The position numbers and the translations under genes were made by a program. DNA of 64,000 bases from Nocardia blacklockiae (GTDB lineage Bacteria > Actinomycetota > Actinomycetes > Mycobacteriales > Mycobacteriaceae), in contig NZ_JADLRJ010000007.1 in assembly GCF_015477355.1 (NCBI RefSeq), positions 124,001 to 188,000 of the forward strand, written 5' to 3'. Below, in pieces: positions 1 through 9,413 of the stretch. The notes under the pieces are model-generated. The model was given only the letters and a program-made list of their open reading frames with translations. It did not search any database and was not told the origin of the DNA. Each line of letters opens with the position of its first letter. The first letter of the stretch is position 1.

Positions 1-1
1 G

Positions 2-133
2 GATTCCGCCCGGCGCCGGGCGGCGGACGCCGGCCGGCGGGAGAGTCGCAGCACCAGTTCGTGGCGCTCGACGCGGGCCTGGGAACCGAGCTATCCGATG
101 ACACATGCGAGAGAACGGGGTAATTCGAGGTGA
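2..133 (+). CDS. C-terminal tail of the gene upstream of murG, probably FtsW (partial)
   Basis: The frame that starts at base 2 is open to a TGA at 131-133. That stop overlaps the GTG start of murG in a GTGA arrangement, which is how genes in this cluster join. The 43 residues are arginine- and serine-rich and look like a cytoplasmic tail. In actinobacteria the gene directly before murG is normally ftsW, the septal peptidoglycan polymerase of the SEDS family. No catalytic part is in view, so the name rests on gene order alone. The competing frame from base 1 stops at 121-123 and lacks the overlap. Confidence 0.45.
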   Translation, partial: DSARRRAADAGRRESRSTSSWRSTRAWEPSYPMTHARERGNSR

Positions 134-1299
134 CAACCGGCGGGAGCGTCAGGTCCGAGACGAAAAGACCTGGGGGACGGACACTCTCGGTGATCGTCGC
201 GGGCGGGGGCACCGCCGGCCATATCGAACCCGCCATGGCGGTCGCGGACGCGCTGCGCCGGCTGGACCCGTCGATCCGGATCACCGCGCTGGGCACCGCC
301 CGCGGCCTGGAGACGACGCTGGTGCCCGAGCGCGGCTATCCGCTGGAGCTGATTCCGCCGGTGCCGTTGCCGCGCAAGCCCTCCGGTGACCTGCTGTGGC
401 TGCCCGCCCGGGTGCGGGCGTCGGTGGCGCGCGCTCGCGCGGTGATCGACGCGGTCGAGGCGGACGTGATCGTGGGCTTCGGCGGCTACGTGGCCCTGCC
501 TGCCTACCTCGCCGCGGGCCGCGGTGCGCGCCGCCGCCGCGCGGTGCCGGTGGTGGTGCACGAGGCGAACGTCAAGGCGGGCATCGCGAACAAGGTCGGC
601 GCGCGCCGCGCCGCGCGAGTGCTTGCCGCGGTGGCGAATTCGGGGGTGCGCGCGCCGGGCCGCGCCGACGCGGAGATCGTGGGGATCCCGGTGCGTGAGG
701 CCATCGCGACGCTGGACCGGGCGGGACTGCGCGCGCAGGCGCGCGCGCACTTCGGGCTGCCCGTCGAGGGGCCGGTGCTGCTGGTGTTCGGTGGCTCGCA
801 GGGCGCGCGGCGGCTCAACGAGGCGGTGTCGGCGGCCGCGCCGCAACTGACGGCGGCCGGGGTGTCGGTGCTGCACGCGCACGGGCCCAAGAACACGGTG
901 AACGTCAGCGGCGTCGATCCGGACGGCCCGGCGAAGTACGTCGCCGTGCCCTACCTGTCGCGGATGGACCTGGCCTACGCCGCGGCCGACGCGGCGGTGT
1001 GCCGCTCCGGGGCCATGACCGTCGCCGAGGTGTCGGCGGTCGGCCTGCCCGCGTTCTACGTGCCGCTGCCGCACGGCAACGGCGAGCAGGAACTCAACGC
1101 CCGCCCGATCGTCGGCCAGGGTGGTGGCAGAATCGTGCGGGACGCGGAACTGACCGAGAAATACGTGATCGACGAGGTGATCCCGCTGCTCACCGATCCG
1201 GTGCGGCTGTCGAGCATGGCGGTGGCGGCCGCCGGGGCCGGCCATCGCGAGGCCGCCGACACGGTGGCGCGGATCGTGGTGGAGGTGGCCGGCCGGTGA
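130..1299 (+). CDS. murG: MurG, UDP-GlcNAc:lipid I N-acetylglucosaminyltransferase
   Basis: MurG adds GlcNAc to lipid I on the inner face of the membrane and makes lipid II, the peptidoglycan building block. The protein is 389 residues, close to the family norm plus a short N-terminal extension. The glycine-rich GGGTAGH loop lies at residues 25-31, and the second-domain sequence [14 protein letters not shown] is near residue 220. The UDP-GlcNAc pocket sequence [10 protein letters not shown] and the segment [10 protein letters not shown] follow. It starts with GTG, overlapping the previous stop, and its own TGA overlaps the GTG of murC, so translation is probably coupled along the operon. Confidence 0.97.
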   Translation: MTTGGSVRSETKRPGGRTLSVIVAGGGTAGHIEPAMAVADALRRLDPSIRITALGTARGLETTLVPERGYPLELIPPVPLPRKPSGDLLWLPARVRASVARARAVIDAVEADVIVGFGGYVALPAYLAAGRGARRRRAVPVVVHEANVKAGIANKVGARRAARVLAAVANSGVRAPGRADAEIVGIPVREAIATLDRAGLRAQARAHFGLPVEGPVLLVFGGSQGARRLNEAVSAAAPQLTAAGVSVLHAHGPKNTVNVSGVDPDGPAKYVAVPYLSRMDLAYAAADAAVCRSGAMTVAEVSAVGLPAFYVPLPHGNGEQELNARPIVGQGGGRIVRDAELTEKYVIDEVIPLLTDPVRLSSMAVAAAGAGHREAADTVARIVVEVAGR

Positions 1300-2813
1300 C
1301 GGAGACGGAGAACACGACCGAGCAGGCGAGCCCCAACGACCTGCCGCCGCTGCTGCGGCGGGTGCACATGGTCGGCATCGGCGGCGCCGGGATGTCGGGC
1401 ATCGCCCGCATCCTGCTCTCGCGCGGCGGCGCGGTGTCCGGTTCGGACGCCAAGGAGAGCCGCGGCGTGCTGGCCCTGCGGGCCCGCGGGGCCGAGGTGC
1501 GCATCGGCCACGACGCCTCCGCGCTGGACCTGCTGCCCGGCGGCCCGTCCGCCGTGGTGACCACCTACGCGGCCATTCCCAAGACCAATCCCGAACTGGT
1601 GGAGGCGAAACGGCGCGGCGTGCCCGTGCTGCTGCGGCCGACGGTGCTCGCCGAACTCATGCGCGGCCACCACACCCTGCTGGTGTCGGGCACGCACGGC
1701 AAGACCTCGACCACCTCGATGCTGGTGGTCTCGTTGCAGCACTGCGGTTTCGACCCGTCGTTCGCCGTGGGCGGGGAGCTCAACGAGGCCGGCACCAACG
1801 CCCACCACGGCACCGGCGGCTTCTTCGTGGCCGAGGCGGACGAGTCCGACGGCTCGCTGCTGCAGTACGACCCCGACGTCGCCGTGGTCACCAACATCGA
1901 ATCCGATCACCTGGACTTCTTCGGCACCGACGAGGCCTACGTCCAGGTCTTCGACGACTTCGTGGCGCGGTTGCGGCCCGGCGGGCTGCTGGTGGTGTGC
2001 CTCGACGATCCCGGCTCCGCGGCGCTGGCCGCACGGGTCGCCGCGCGGCAGGCCGCGGGCGAACTCGACATTCGCGTACTCGGTTACGGCTCGGGCGAAT
2101 TGCCCGATCCGCCCGTCCCGGTCGGGGTGCGGCTGTTGTCGTGGGAGCCGCGTGACGTGGGCGGCGTGGTCACCTTCCACTTCGCCGACGAGCCCGCGCC
2201 GCGCACGCTGCGGCTGTCGGTGCCCGGCCGGCACATGGCCCTCAACGCGCTGGCCGCACTGCTGGCCGCGCGCGACGCGGGCGCCGAGGTGGACGAGGCG
2301 CTGCAGGGCCTGGAGGGTTTCGGGGGAGTGCACCGGCGCTTCCAGTTCGTCGGCCGCGAGAACGGCGTGCGGGTCTTCGACGACTACGCCCACCACCCCA
2401 CCGAGGTGCGGGCCGTGCTGGGCGCGGCCGCGGAACTGGTGCGGCAGGAGGCCGCCGACGGCGCGCGGTCCCGGCAGGGCCGGGTGATCGTGGTGTTCCA
2501 GCCGCATCTGTACAGCCGCACCGCCACTTTCGCCGCCGACTTCGGCGCGGCGCTCGACCTCGCGGACGAGGTGGTGGTGCTCGACGTCTACGGCGCGCGG
2601 GAGAAGCCGCTGCCGGGCGTGAACGGCGCGCTGGTCGCCCAGGCCGTCGGCAAGCCGGTGCACTACCAGCCGGACATGTCCCGGGTGGGGCGGCAGGCGG
2701 CGAGCCTGGCCCGCCCCGGCGACGTGGTGATCACCATGGGCGCGGGCGACGTGACGATGCTCGGCGGGCAGATCCTCGACGGGCTGCGGGTGCGCCCGCC
2801 GGCGGGACGGTGA
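1296..2813 (+). CDS. murC: MurC, UDP-N-acetylmuramate--L-alanine ligase
   Basis: MurC is the ATP-dependent ligase that adds the first amino acid, L-alanine, to UDP-MurNAc. The 505-residue protein has the N-terminal Rossmann motif GIGGAGMSG near residues 27-35, the ATP P-loop GTHGKTST near 131-138 and the Mur ligase segment [10 protein letters not shown] near 362. The start chosen is the GTG at 1296, which overlaps the murG stop by four bases. The open frame extends further upstream, but that part is a shadow of murG. The segment after the P-loop, AEADESDGS, is also typical of MurC. Confidence 0.97.
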   Translation: MTETENTTEQASPNDLPPLLRRVHMVGIGGAGMSGIARILLSRGGAVSGSDAKESRGVLALRARGAEVRIGHDASALDLLPGGPSAVVTTYAAIPKTNPELVEAKRRGVPVLLRPTVLAELMRGHHTLLVSGTHGKTSTTSMLVVSLQHCGFDPSFAVGGELNEAGTNAHHGTGGFFVAEADESDGSLLQYDPDVAVVTNIESDHLDFFGTDEAYVQVFDDFVARLRPGGLLVVCLDDPGSAALAARVAARQAAGELDIRVLGYGSGELPDPPVPVGVRLLSWEPRDVGGVVTFHFADEPAPRTLRLSVPGRHMALNALAALLAARDAGAEVDEALQGLEGFGGVHRRFQFVGRENGVRVFDDYAHHPTEVRAVLGAAAELVRQEAADGARSRQGRVIVVFQPHLYSRTATFAADFGAALDLADEVVVLDVYGAREKPLPGVNGALVAQAVGKPVHYQPDMSRVGRQAASLARPGDVVITMGAGDVTMLGGQILDGLRVRPPAGR

Positions 2814-2853
2814 GCCGCGTGCCCGGCCGTCGCGACGACTCCGGGAGGTGCGG

Positions 2854-3684
2854 ATGAGATCGGCTGGGCGACAGCGCTATCCGGACGACGATCTGGACGA
2901 ACGCTACGACGACGCCGTCGACGCGGACGATGTCGCCGCCGCGGCGCGACGCGGGGCGACCGCGCGCCGGAACCGGCGGGGCGGCACGGACTTCCGCCTC
3001 GGTCGCGAGCAACTGGCCGACCTCCCGATCCGCCGCATCCTGTGGTGGGGCGTGCCCGTGGTCGTCGCGCTGGTCGTGCTGGTGGTGGTCGCCTATTTCA
3101 CGCCGCTGTTCGCGGCGCGCAGCGTGGCGATCGAGGGCCTGGTGACGGTGCCCGAACAACAGGTGCGCGACGTGGTCCGGATTCCCGGCGGCCGCTCGAT
3201 GCTGCGGATCGATACCGATGCCGTGGCGCGGCGGGTGGCGGGCATTCCGAAGATCCATTCGGCGCGCGTGCAGCGCAGCTTCCCCGGCACCGTGCGGATC
3301 ACCGTGGAGGAACGCACCCCGGTGCTGTTCTACGACGCACCCGACGGCACGCACCTGCTCGATGTCGACAGCGTCGAATACGCGGTGGAGCCGCCGCCCC
3401 CGGGCGTGCCGAAGTTGGCGACCGACCGTCCGGGCGGTAGCGATCCGGTCACCAGAGCTGCGGTCGCGGTGCTCGACGCCGCCCCGCCGGAACTGCGCGC
3501 ACAGGTGGGAGAGGTTGTGGCGCGGTCGGTTTCGAACATCGAACTGAACCTCACCGACGGGCGCACCGTACTGTGGGGTGGTGCGGACGATTCCGCGCGC
3601 AAGGCCGCGGTGGTGCTGCCGGTGCTGACGCGGCCCGGGACGGTGTTCGACGTGTCGAGCCCCGATCTGGTAACGGTAAAGTGA
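2854..3684 (+). CDS. ftsQ: FtsQ/DivIB, divisome protein with POTRA domain
   Basis: FtsQ is a bitopic division protein that links FtsW/FtsI to the FtsL/FtsB part of the divisome. The sequence shows a charged cytoplasmic N-terminus of about 60 residues, one membrane segment (roughly residues 63-86, rich in Val), then a POTRA domain beginning ARSVAIEGLVTVPEQQV and the FtsQ beta domain. I chose the ATG at 2854, which sits seven bases behind GGGAG. A GTG at 2848 would overlap that ribosome binding site. It lies 40 bases after murC and is the last gene before the ftsZ promoter region. Confidence 0.93.
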   Translation: MRSAGRQRYPDDDLDERYDDAVDADDVAAAARRGATARRNRRGGTDFRLGREQLADLPIRRILWWGVPVVVALVVLVVVAYFTPLFAARSVAIEGLVTVPEQQVRDVVRIPGGRSMLRIDTDAVARRVAGIPKIHSARVQRSFPGTVRITVEERTPVLFYDAPDGTHLLDVDSVEYAVEPPPPGVPKLATDRPGGSDPVTRAAVAVLDAAPPELRAQVGEVVARSVSNIELNLTDGRTVLWGGADDSARKAAVVLPVLTRPGTVFDVSSPDLVTVK

Positions 3685-3905
3685 GTGATACCCGTTGTGC
3701 CTTCGGTGTTTTCGGTGACTGTCACCGGCAGCCGCCGAAATTCCGCAGGCACCAGGAACGATTCCCCGTGCTCGGGGCGGCCGTTCGCGATACGATGCGG
3801 GGCGGGCTCGAACGAGACGGATCGCACAAGATTCTCACGCTCGTTTCGGCGCGCCTGCGCGCGGATTGCAGCGGGTGCGAATAGCGTTCCGCAGCAGTCG
3901 GATAC

Positions 3906-3943
3906 TTGACATAACGCTAACCCTATTGTTCAGGTTTAGGGTT
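3906..3943 (+). promoter_or_regulatory. ftsZ upstream promoter region with TTGACA and an AACCCTA/TAGGGTT inverted repeat
   Basis: The 357-base gap between ftsQ and ftsZ has no convincing gene. It holds a consensus TTGACA at 3906-3911 and, just behind it, a perfect seven-base inverted repeat, AACCCTA at 3919-3925 and TAGGGTT at 3937-3943, with an 11-base loop. An AT-richer stretch like this is unusual in this genome. I see no clean -10 at the usual 16-18 base distance. The palindrome could be an operator or a short RNA hairpin in the ftsZ leader, which would be about 100 bases long. Confidence 0.5.
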
Positions 3944-4041
3944 TGCCCGGACGAAAGCCCGGGTTTGCTCGGACCGAACGGTCGGTGTTCTGCCGAGAAT
4001 CCGAAAACGACAGGCTTTAGATCGAAGGAAGGCGAGAGCCC

Positions 4042-5265
4042 ATGACGCCCCCGCACAACTACCTTGCAGTGATCAAGGTCGTCGGTATCGGCGGCGGCGG
4101 CGTGAATGCCGTCAACCGGATGATCGAACAGGGACTCAAGGGAGTCGAGTTCATCGCGGTCAACACGGACGCGCAGGCGCTGCTGATGAGTGACGCGGAC
4201 GTCAAGCTGGACGTCGGCCGCGAACTCACGCGCGGGCTGGGCGCCGGTGCGGATCCGGAGGTGGGCCGCAAGGCCGCCGAGGACCACAAGGACGAGATCG
4301 AAGAGGTGCTCAAGGGCGCCGACATGGTCTTCGTGACCGCCGGCGAGGGCGGCGGCACCGGCACCGGCGGCGCGCCCGTGGTCGCCAGCATCGCCCGCAA
4401 GCTGGGGGCGCTGACCATAGGAGTGGTCACGCGGCCGTTCTCGTTCGAGGGCAAGCGCCGCAGCAACCAGGCGGAGGCCGGGATACAGGCCCTGCGCGAG
4501 TCGTGCGACACGCTGATCGTGATCCCCAACGACCGCCTGCTGCAGCTCGGCGACGCGGCGGTGAGCCTGATGGACGCCTTCCGCTCCGCCGACGAGGTGC
4601 TGCTCAACGGTGTGCAGGGCATCACCGACCTGATCACCACGCCGGGCCTGATCAACGTCGACTTCGCCGACGTCAAGAGCGTGATGTCCGGCGCCGGTTC
4701 GGCATTGATGGGCATCGGGTCCTCGCGCGGCGAGGGCCGCTCGGTGAAAGCGGCCGAGGCGGCGATCAACTCGCCGCTGCTGGAGGCCTCGATGGACGGC
4801 GCGCACGGCGTGCTGCTGTCCATCGCGGGCGGGTCGGACCTGGGCCTGTTCGAGATCAACGAGGCCGCGTCGCTGGTGCAGGAGGCCGCGCACATCGAGG
4901 CCAACATCATCTTCGGCACGGTGATCGACGATTCGCTCGGCGACGAGGTGCGGGTCACGGTGATCGCCGCGGGCTTCGACGGCGGCACCCCGGCACGGCG
5001 CATCGACACCGCCGGCCGCTCCACCATCGGCTCGGCCCGCGCCGGCGAGATCGGCTCGACCACCACGCGCAGCTCCGAGTTCGGCTCCACCCGCTCGACG
5101 GAGTCGACCCCGGCGGCGGCCCCGGTGCAGCGCGGCCCGGCCCCTTCCTACGAGCCGCGCCCCGCCAGCGACCCCACCGTCGCCCACAACGCTCGCAACC
5201 ACATCCAGCCCCCGGACGAGGACACCGACGACGACGTCGACGTGCCGTCGTTCATGCGGCGCTAG
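4042..5265 (+). CDS. ftsZ: FtsZ, tubulin-like cell division GTPase
   Basis: FtsZ polymerises into the Z-ring that scaffolds the division septum. The 407-residue protein has the N-terminal nucleotide loop [10 protein letters not shown] at residues 15-24 and the tubulin signature [11 protein letters not shown] at about 105-115, followed by the T7 region. The last residues, [10 protein letters not shown], form the conserved C-terminal peptide that binds SepF and other partners. Residues from about 315 to 390 are a low-complexity linker. A GAAGGAAGG sequence lies 9-17 bases before the ATG. sepF, its membrane tether, is three genes downstream. Confidence 0.99.
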   Translation: MTPPHNYLAVIKVVGIGGGGVNAVNRMIEQGLKGVEFIAVNTDAQALLMSDADVKLDVGRELTRGLGAGADPEVGRKAAEDHKDEIEEVLKGADMVFVTAGEGGGTGTGGAPVVASIARKLGALTIGVVTRPFSFEGKRRSNQAEAGIQALRESCDTLIVIPNDRLLQLGDAAVSLMDAFRSADEVLLNGVQGITDLITTPGLINVDFADVKSVMSGAGSALMGIGSSRGEGRSVKAAEAAINSPLLEASMDGAHGVLLSIAGGSDLGLFEINEAASLVQEAAHIEANIIFGTVIDDSLGDEVRVTVIAAGFDGGTPARRIDTAGRSTIGSARAGEIGSTTTRSSEFGSTRSTESTPAAAPVQRGPAPSYEPRPASDPTVAHNARNHIQPPDEDTDDDVDVPSFMRR

Positions 5266-5277
5266 TTTCCCCCACTC

Positions 5278-5311
5278 ACGCACCCGCTCCCGCGCGAAGG
5301 GGCGGGTGCGT
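5278..5311 (+). terminator. Hairpin after ftsZ
   Basis: ACGCACCCGC at 5278-5287 pairs perfectly with GCGGGTGCGT at 5302-5311, with further G:C pairs extending inward. It begins 12 bases after the ftsZ stop. There is no clear T-tract, which is common for actinobacterial terminators. It probably ends or attenuates ftsZ transcription before pgeF. Confidence 0.6.
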
Positions 5312-5417
5312 TCGCGTGTGCTGCCTCGAGCCGTTCCGTCGCGCTCCGGCCGACCCGCGCGGCGGGCGCGCCGGTGCGCGGGGAAGGTTGCTCGGACGTG
5401 GCTACTAATCTCGGGGT

Positions 5418-6152
5418 ATGACAACTGTTTCGGTCCGGACCCGGCGGGTGACGACCACGCGCGCCGGTGGCTTCTCGCGGGCGCCCTACGACTCGTTCAA
5501 TCTGGGAGACCACGTCGGGGACGATCCGGAGGCGGTGCGGCGCAACAGGATACGGCTGGCCGAGGGCATCGGCCTGGCGCCGGAGCGGCTGGTGTGGATG
5601 GAGCAGGTGCACGGGCGCAACGTCGAGGTGGTGGACGGGCCGCGCGCCGAACCGGTGCCGGTGACCGATGCGCTGGTGACCACCGTGCCCGGACTGGCGC
5701 TGGTGGTGCTGACCGCGGACTGCGTGCCGATCCTGCTGTCCGACGACGAGGCCGGGGTGATCGCGGCCGTGCACGCCGGGCGGGTGGGCGCGCGCATCGG
5801 CATCGTGCCGCGGGTGCTGGAGGCGATGGTGGCCGCCGGCGCGCAACCCGAACGCATCGGCGCGTTCCTGGGCCCCGCGGCGAGCGGCCGGCAGTACGAG
5901 GTCCCGGCGCACATGCGCGACGACGTCGAGGCCCATCTGCCGGGCAGCGCCACGACCACCGCCAAGGGCACGCCGGGCCTGGATCTGCGAGCGGGGGTGC
6001 GCCGCCAGCTTGAGCAAGCCGGGGTCGGCGCGGTCGCCGTGGACCCGCGCTGCACCATCGAGGACGCCACGCTCTTCAGTCACCGCCGCGGCGCGCCGAC
6101 CGGGCGAATCGCCAGTGTCATCTGGATGGATCCCGAGGGTTCTCCCGAATAA
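5418..6152 (+). CDS. pgeF: PgeF/YfiH-type laccase-domain protein (LACC1 family)
   Basis: Members of this family were first called polyphenol oxidases. They are now known to act as zinc-dependent purine nucleoside phosphorylases/deaminases, and in E. coli YfiH/PgeF edits misincorporated serine in peptidoglycan precursors. The 244-residue protein has the metal-binding segments WMEQVHG (about residue 60), LTADCVPI (about 100) and AAVHAG (about 117). It sits between ftsZ and the YggS gene, the usual actinobacterial place. The ATG follows CGGGG and an upstream TACTAA, so either a weak ribosome site or a near-leaderless start is possible. Confidence 0.9.
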   Translation: MTTVSVRTRRVTTTRAGGFSRAPYDSFNLGDHVGDDPEAVRRNRIRLAEGIGLAPERLVWMEQVHGRNVEVVDGPRAEPVPVTDALVTTVPGLALVVLTADCVPILLSDDEAGVIAAVHAGRVGARIGIVPRVLEAMVAAGAQPERIGAFLGPAASGRQYEVPAHMRDDVEAHLPGSATTTAKGTPGLDLRAGVRRQLEQAGVGAVAVDPRCTIEDATLFSHRRGAPTGRIASVIWMDPEGSPE

Positions 6153-6271
6153 CTGTTTTGCCCCTATTTCTCGGGGTTGCGCCGAAGTCGGTTCCGTGAA
6201 TTACGCGGAAAATGGACTGTCGACACGCCCGGCACATTCGTGATTCGTTTCGCATTCGAGGGAGTTGTTCT

Positions 6272-6988
6272 ATGACGCGGACCGCCGAACTGTCCAGGGC
6301 CCTGACCGGTCTGTCCGAACGCATCGAATCCGCGAGCCGCGCCGCTGGTCGTGATCCCGCCGAGATCCGGTTGCTTCCGGTAACGAAATTCTTCCCGGCG
6401 TCCGATATCGCCCTGCTGTACGAGCTGGGCAGGCGGGAATTCGGCGAATCGCGCGAGCAGGAGGCCGCCGGGAAGGTCGCCGATCTGGGACAGCTGTCGG
6501 AGGTGCGCTGGCACATGATCGGCCGGTTGCAGCGCAACAAGGCGAAATCGGTCGCACGCTGGGCTTATGCCGTGCATTCGGTGGACAGCGAGCGGCTCGC
6601 GGCGGCGCTCGACGCGGGCACGGCCGCGGCGCGCGAGGCGGGCCTGCGCGACACCCCGCTGCGGGTGTTGCTGCAGGTCAGCCTCGACAGCGACCCGAGT
6701 CGGGGCGGTGTCGCCCCGCACGACCTGCCGCGCCTGGCCGATCAGGTGGCTGAGACGGAACACCTCGAACTGGCCGGTCTGATGGCGATTCCGCCCCTGG
6801 GTGCCGATCCCGAGCCCGAATTCGCCCGACTCGCGAAGCTGCACGAGCGGCTCCGGATCGACCATCCCGAGGCCACCGAACTGTCCGCTGGTATGTCCGG
6901 TGACCTGGAGGCCGCGATCCGACACGGTTCCACGTGCGTGCGTGTCGGTACCGCCTTGATGGGCACTCGACCGATAACCTCGGGATAG
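6272..6988 (+). CDS. YggS/YlmE-type pyridoxal phosphate homeostasis protein
   Basis: This family binds PLP without a known enzymatic reaction and buffers the cofactor and amino-acid/keto-acid pools. The 238-residue protein carries the PLP lysine in LLPVTK (K39). It also shows the family segments FGESREQEA and WHMIGRLQRNKAK, and ends with the phosphate-binding stretch near SAGMSGDLEAAIRHGST. I chose the ATG at 6272 because it follows CGAGGGAG at a proper distance. A longer open frame starts at 6212 but adds an atypical N-terminus. It lies between pgeF and sepF, as is usual. Confidence 0.9.
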   Translation: MTRTAELSRALTGLSERIESASRAAGRDPAEIRLLPVTKFFPASDIALLYELGRREFGESREQEAAGKVADLGQLSEVRWHMIGRLQRNKAKSVARWAYAVHSVDSERLAAALDAGTAAAREAGLRDTPLRVLLQVSLDSDPSRGGVAPHDLPRLADQVAETEHLELAGLMAIPPLGADPEPEFARLAKLHERLRIDHPEATELSAGMSGDLEAAIRHGSTCVRVGTALMGTRPITSG

Positions 6989-7095
6989 CAAAGAAACCTC
7001 ATCAGTCACATTCGAAACATATGCTTGAGACCGACGAGGGCTGAGCAGGACTCAACACCCCAGGCCAGCCGGGTGCCGTAGGAAGGTCGACCAGG

Positions 7096-7179
7096 ATGAG
7101 CGAGCGCCGCGAGCGAGAGTTCACCGCAGCCACGAGCGTGCTCGTGCTGGAGCCGATTGCAAGCGAGGTGGAAGCATGA
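7096..7179 (+). CDS. Possible 27-residue leader ORF coupled to sepF
   Basis: An ATG at 7096 behind AGGAAGG opens a 27-codon frame. Its TGA (7177-7179) overlaps the ATG of sepF in an ATGA arrangement, the same junction used elsewhere in this operon. The peptide begins MSERRERE and ends with a hydrophobic stretch followed by EVEA. The DNA coding for SERRERE is a run of GAGCGAGCGCC-type repeats that could be an intergenic repeat rather than a selected coding sequence. No known family is recognised. Confidence 0.3.
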   Translation: MSERREREFTAATSVLVLEPIASEVEA

Positions 7180-7967
7180 GCACGCTGCACAGGTTCAAGG
7201 CGTACTTCGGCATGGTTCCGCTCGAGGAATACGAGGACGACTACATCGACGACCGCGGCCCCCGCGGCGTCGAGGACCGCGGCCCGCGCCGGTCTCGCGA
7301 TTTCGCCGAATCCCGTTACGACAGTGGCCGTTCCCGCTTCGGCGACGACCGCTACGAGGACGAGCCCGGCTACCCGGAACCGGCCTACAAGGCCCCCTAC
7401 CGGCCCGGCTACACCGTCGCCCGCCGCGACGACTACACCGACGACGCCTACGCCGACGACCGCTACGAGCCGCCGCGCCGTCCCACCCGCATCGATGCCG
7501 GTCCCTCCGGCCGCGGCCGGGGCATGGACCGGCTCGGTGGCGGCACCCCCATGGTGCGCGGCACCACGCACGGCGCGCTGGCGGTCGACCCCGAGGTCGA
7601 GCGCCGGATGGAGGAGCGGCGGCTGGAGGAACAGGCCCGTTTCGAGCCGGCTCCGCGCCGCGCGCCGGTGTTCGAGGACGGAGGCCCCTTGTCCAAGATC
7701 ACGACGCTGCGACCGCGGACCTACGCCGAGGCCGCCATCATCGGCGAGCGCTTCCGCGACGGCACGCCGGTGATCATGGACCTGGTCGAGATGAGCAACG
7801 CCGACGCCCGCCGCCTGGTCGATTTCGCCGCCGGCCTGGCGTTCGCGCTGCGCGGCTCGTTCGACAAGGTCGCGACCAAGGTGTTCCTGCTCTCACCGGC
7901 CGACGTCGACGTATCGGCCGAGGAACGCCGCCGGATCGCCGAAACCGGCTTCTACAACCAGAAATAG
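7176..7967 (+). CDS. sepF: SepF, FtsZ membrane anchor and septum protein
   Basis: SepF binds the FtsZ C-terminal peptide and tethers the Z-ring to the membrane, and it is essential in actinobacteria that lack FtsA. The 263-residue protein has a short N-terminal helix ([13 protein letters not shown]) that serves as the membrane anchor. A long acidic, tyrosine- and arginine-rich linker follows, then the globular SepF domain from about residue 170 ([15 protein letters not shown] onward). It is preceded by GAGGTGG. The possible leader ORF described at 7096 would couple to it. Confidence 0.95.
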   Translation: MSTLHRFKAYFGMVPLEEYEDDYIDDRGPRGVEDRGPRRSRDFAESRYDSGRSRFGDDRYEDEPGYPEPAYKAPYRPGYTVARRDDYTDDAYADDRYEPPRRPTRIDAGPSGRGRGMDRLGGGTPMVRGTTHGALAVDPEVERRMEERRLEEQARFEPAPRRAPVFEDGGPLSKITTLRPRTYAEAAIIGERFRDGTPVIMDLVEMSNADARRLVDFAAGLAFALRGSFDKVATKVFLLSPADVDVSAEERRRIAETGFYNQK

Positions 7968-8092
7968 CGTTGCCGCCGGGGAGTCGCGCCGCGGCCGCGA
8001 CCCCGGTCGACACGCCGCGAACGGGGGAGTGACGCCGCGATCGGACGGCGCGGGGAGTTTGCAGGACACCGATTCTGAGGCAGAGTGGTCAG

Positions 8093-8389
8093 GTGGCCTT
8101 GTTCCAGGTGCTGTATGTACTCCTGTTCCTCTTCTGGCTGTTGTTGATCAGCCGAGTGATCGTCGAGTTCATCCGTAACTTCGCGCGCGACTGGCATCCG
8201 CGCGGCGCGGTTGCCGTCGTCCTGGAGGTGATCTTCACGATCACCGATCCACCCGTGAAACTCCTGAGGCGCTTGATACCGCCGGTGAACCTGGGTGGAA
8301 TTCGTCTCGATCTGTCGATTATGGTGCTGCTTTTCATCGTGTTCATCTTGATGTCGGTGACCAGTAGGCTCGGGCAGCCGGTCGCCTAG
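8093..8389 (+). CDS. YggT/YlmG family membrane protein
   Basis: This is a 98-residue protein with two hydrophobic segments, at about residues 2-22 and 76-92, linked by a basic amphipathic stretch. That is the layout of the YggT/YlmG family, which is linked to division and membrane organisation in bacteria and plastids. It starts with GTG and lacks a strong ribosome binding site. It sits between sepF and wag31, its normal neighbours. The family has no known enzymatic role. Confidence 0.85.
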   Translation: MALFQVLYVLLFLFWLLLISRVIVEFIRNFARDWHPRGAVAVVLEVIFTITDPPVKLLRRLIPPVNLGGIRLDLSIMVLLFIVFILMSVTSRLGQPVA

Positions 8390-8420
8390 GTGTGACAGAA
8401 TGGGCCGAGAACAATAGCTT

Positions 8421-8441
8421 GCTAGATCTACCGCTAGATCT
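8421..8441 (+). repeat. Tandem GCTAGATCT pair in the wag31 leader
   Basis: GCTAGATCT occurs at 8421-8429 and again at 8433-8441, with ACC between, giving a 12-base period. Each copy contains the palindrome AGATCT. It lies 28 bases before the wag31 start in a 79-base gap. A weak promoter (TGTGAC at 8391-8396 and TAGCTT at 8415-8420) sits immediately upstream. It may be a regulator site or part of the mRNA leader. Confidence 0.45.
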
Positions 8442-8468
8442 CCGTACGAAGCGTGAAGGGATCCTTCC

Positions 8469-9302
8469 ATGCCGCTGACCCCAGCCGATGTGCACAACGT
8501 CGCGTTCAGCAAACCGCCGATCGGGAAGCGCGGCTACAACGAGGATGAAGTCGACGCCTTCCTCGACCTGGTCGAGCAGGAGCTCTCACGCCTCATCGAG
8601 GAGAACGCGGACCTGCGCCAGCGGGTTGCCGAGCTGGATTCCGAACTGGCCGAGGCCAAGAAGGCCCCGCGCCCCGCGCCGCAGGCGGTGAAACCCGCTC
8701 CGCCGCAGCCCGAACCGCCCAAGCCGGTCCCCGTGCCGCCGCCGGCCCCGGTCGTGCCGGCCGCCCCGCCCGCCGCGCCGAAGGACGCGGCGGACGCGAA
8801 CCTACAGGCCGCGAAGGTGCTGAGCCTGGCGCAGGAGATGGCCGACCGGCTCACCAGCGACGCCAAGACCGAGGCCGAGAACCTGCTGTCCAACGCCCGA
8901 GCAAACTCGGAGCGACTCGTCAGTGACGCCCGCACCCGCTCCGAGGGCATGATCGCGGAGGCCCGCCAGAAGGCCGAGACCATGCTGTCCGACGCGCAGA
9001 CCCGCTCGGACAACCAGCTGCGCCAGGCCAAGGAGAAGGCCGACGCCCTGCAGGCCGACGCCGAGCGCAAGCACACCGAGATCATGGCGACCATCACCCA
9101 GCAGCGCAGCGTGCTGGAGAGCCGGATCGAGCAGCTGAAGACCTTCGAGCGGGAGTACCGGGTGCGGCTGAAGTCCTACCTGGAGTCGCAGCTCGAGGAG
9201 TTGGAGAACCGCGGGTCGGCCGTGCCGGTGGACGGCGGCGAGGCGTTCGACGGTGCCGGCGCCAACAACCACGCGGCGTCGTTCGCCCAGGGCGGCAAGT
9301 AG
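8469..9302 (+). CDS. wag31: Wag31/DivIVA, polar growth scaffold
   Basis: Wag31 marks the growing poles and recruits cell-envelope synthesis in rod-shaped actinobacteria. The 277-residue protein opens with the DivIVA membrane-binding domain ([19 protein letters not shown], then the coiled coil starting [16 protein letters not shown]). It continues with a proline-rich linker at about residues 70-103 and a long alanine/glutamate coiled coil to about 245. In mycobacteria it is phosphorylated by PknA/PknB at a threonine in the early region. It closes the division cluster. Confidence 0.97.
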   Translation: MPLTPADVHNVAFSKPPIGKRGYNEDEVDAFLDLVEQELSRLIEENADLRQRVAELDSELAEAKKAPRPAPQAVKPAPPQPEPPKPVPVPPPAPVVPAAPPAAPKDAADANLQAAKVLSLAQEMADRLTSDAKTEAENLLSNARANSERLVSDARTRSEGMIAEARQKAETMLSDAQTRSDNQLRQAKEKADALQADAERKHTEIMATITQQRSVLESRIEQLKTFEREYRVRLKSYLESQLEELENRGSAVPVDGGEAFDGAGANNHAASFAQGGK

Positions 9303-9413
9303 TTCGTTCCGTTCGGATGCTCGCCGATTCCGCAGTGGTGCCGGACTCGGCGTGTTGCGCAGTCGTGTGGTCCGCGAGTTCGTCGAGCCACCTGGCCCGC
9401 CTAGGGGGTGACC

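Noticed and set aside
1056-2663. 535-codon open frame antisense to murC
   Set aside because: High-GC DNA keeps antisense frames open; the product is His/Arg/Gln-rich with no family pattern, and murC is certain.
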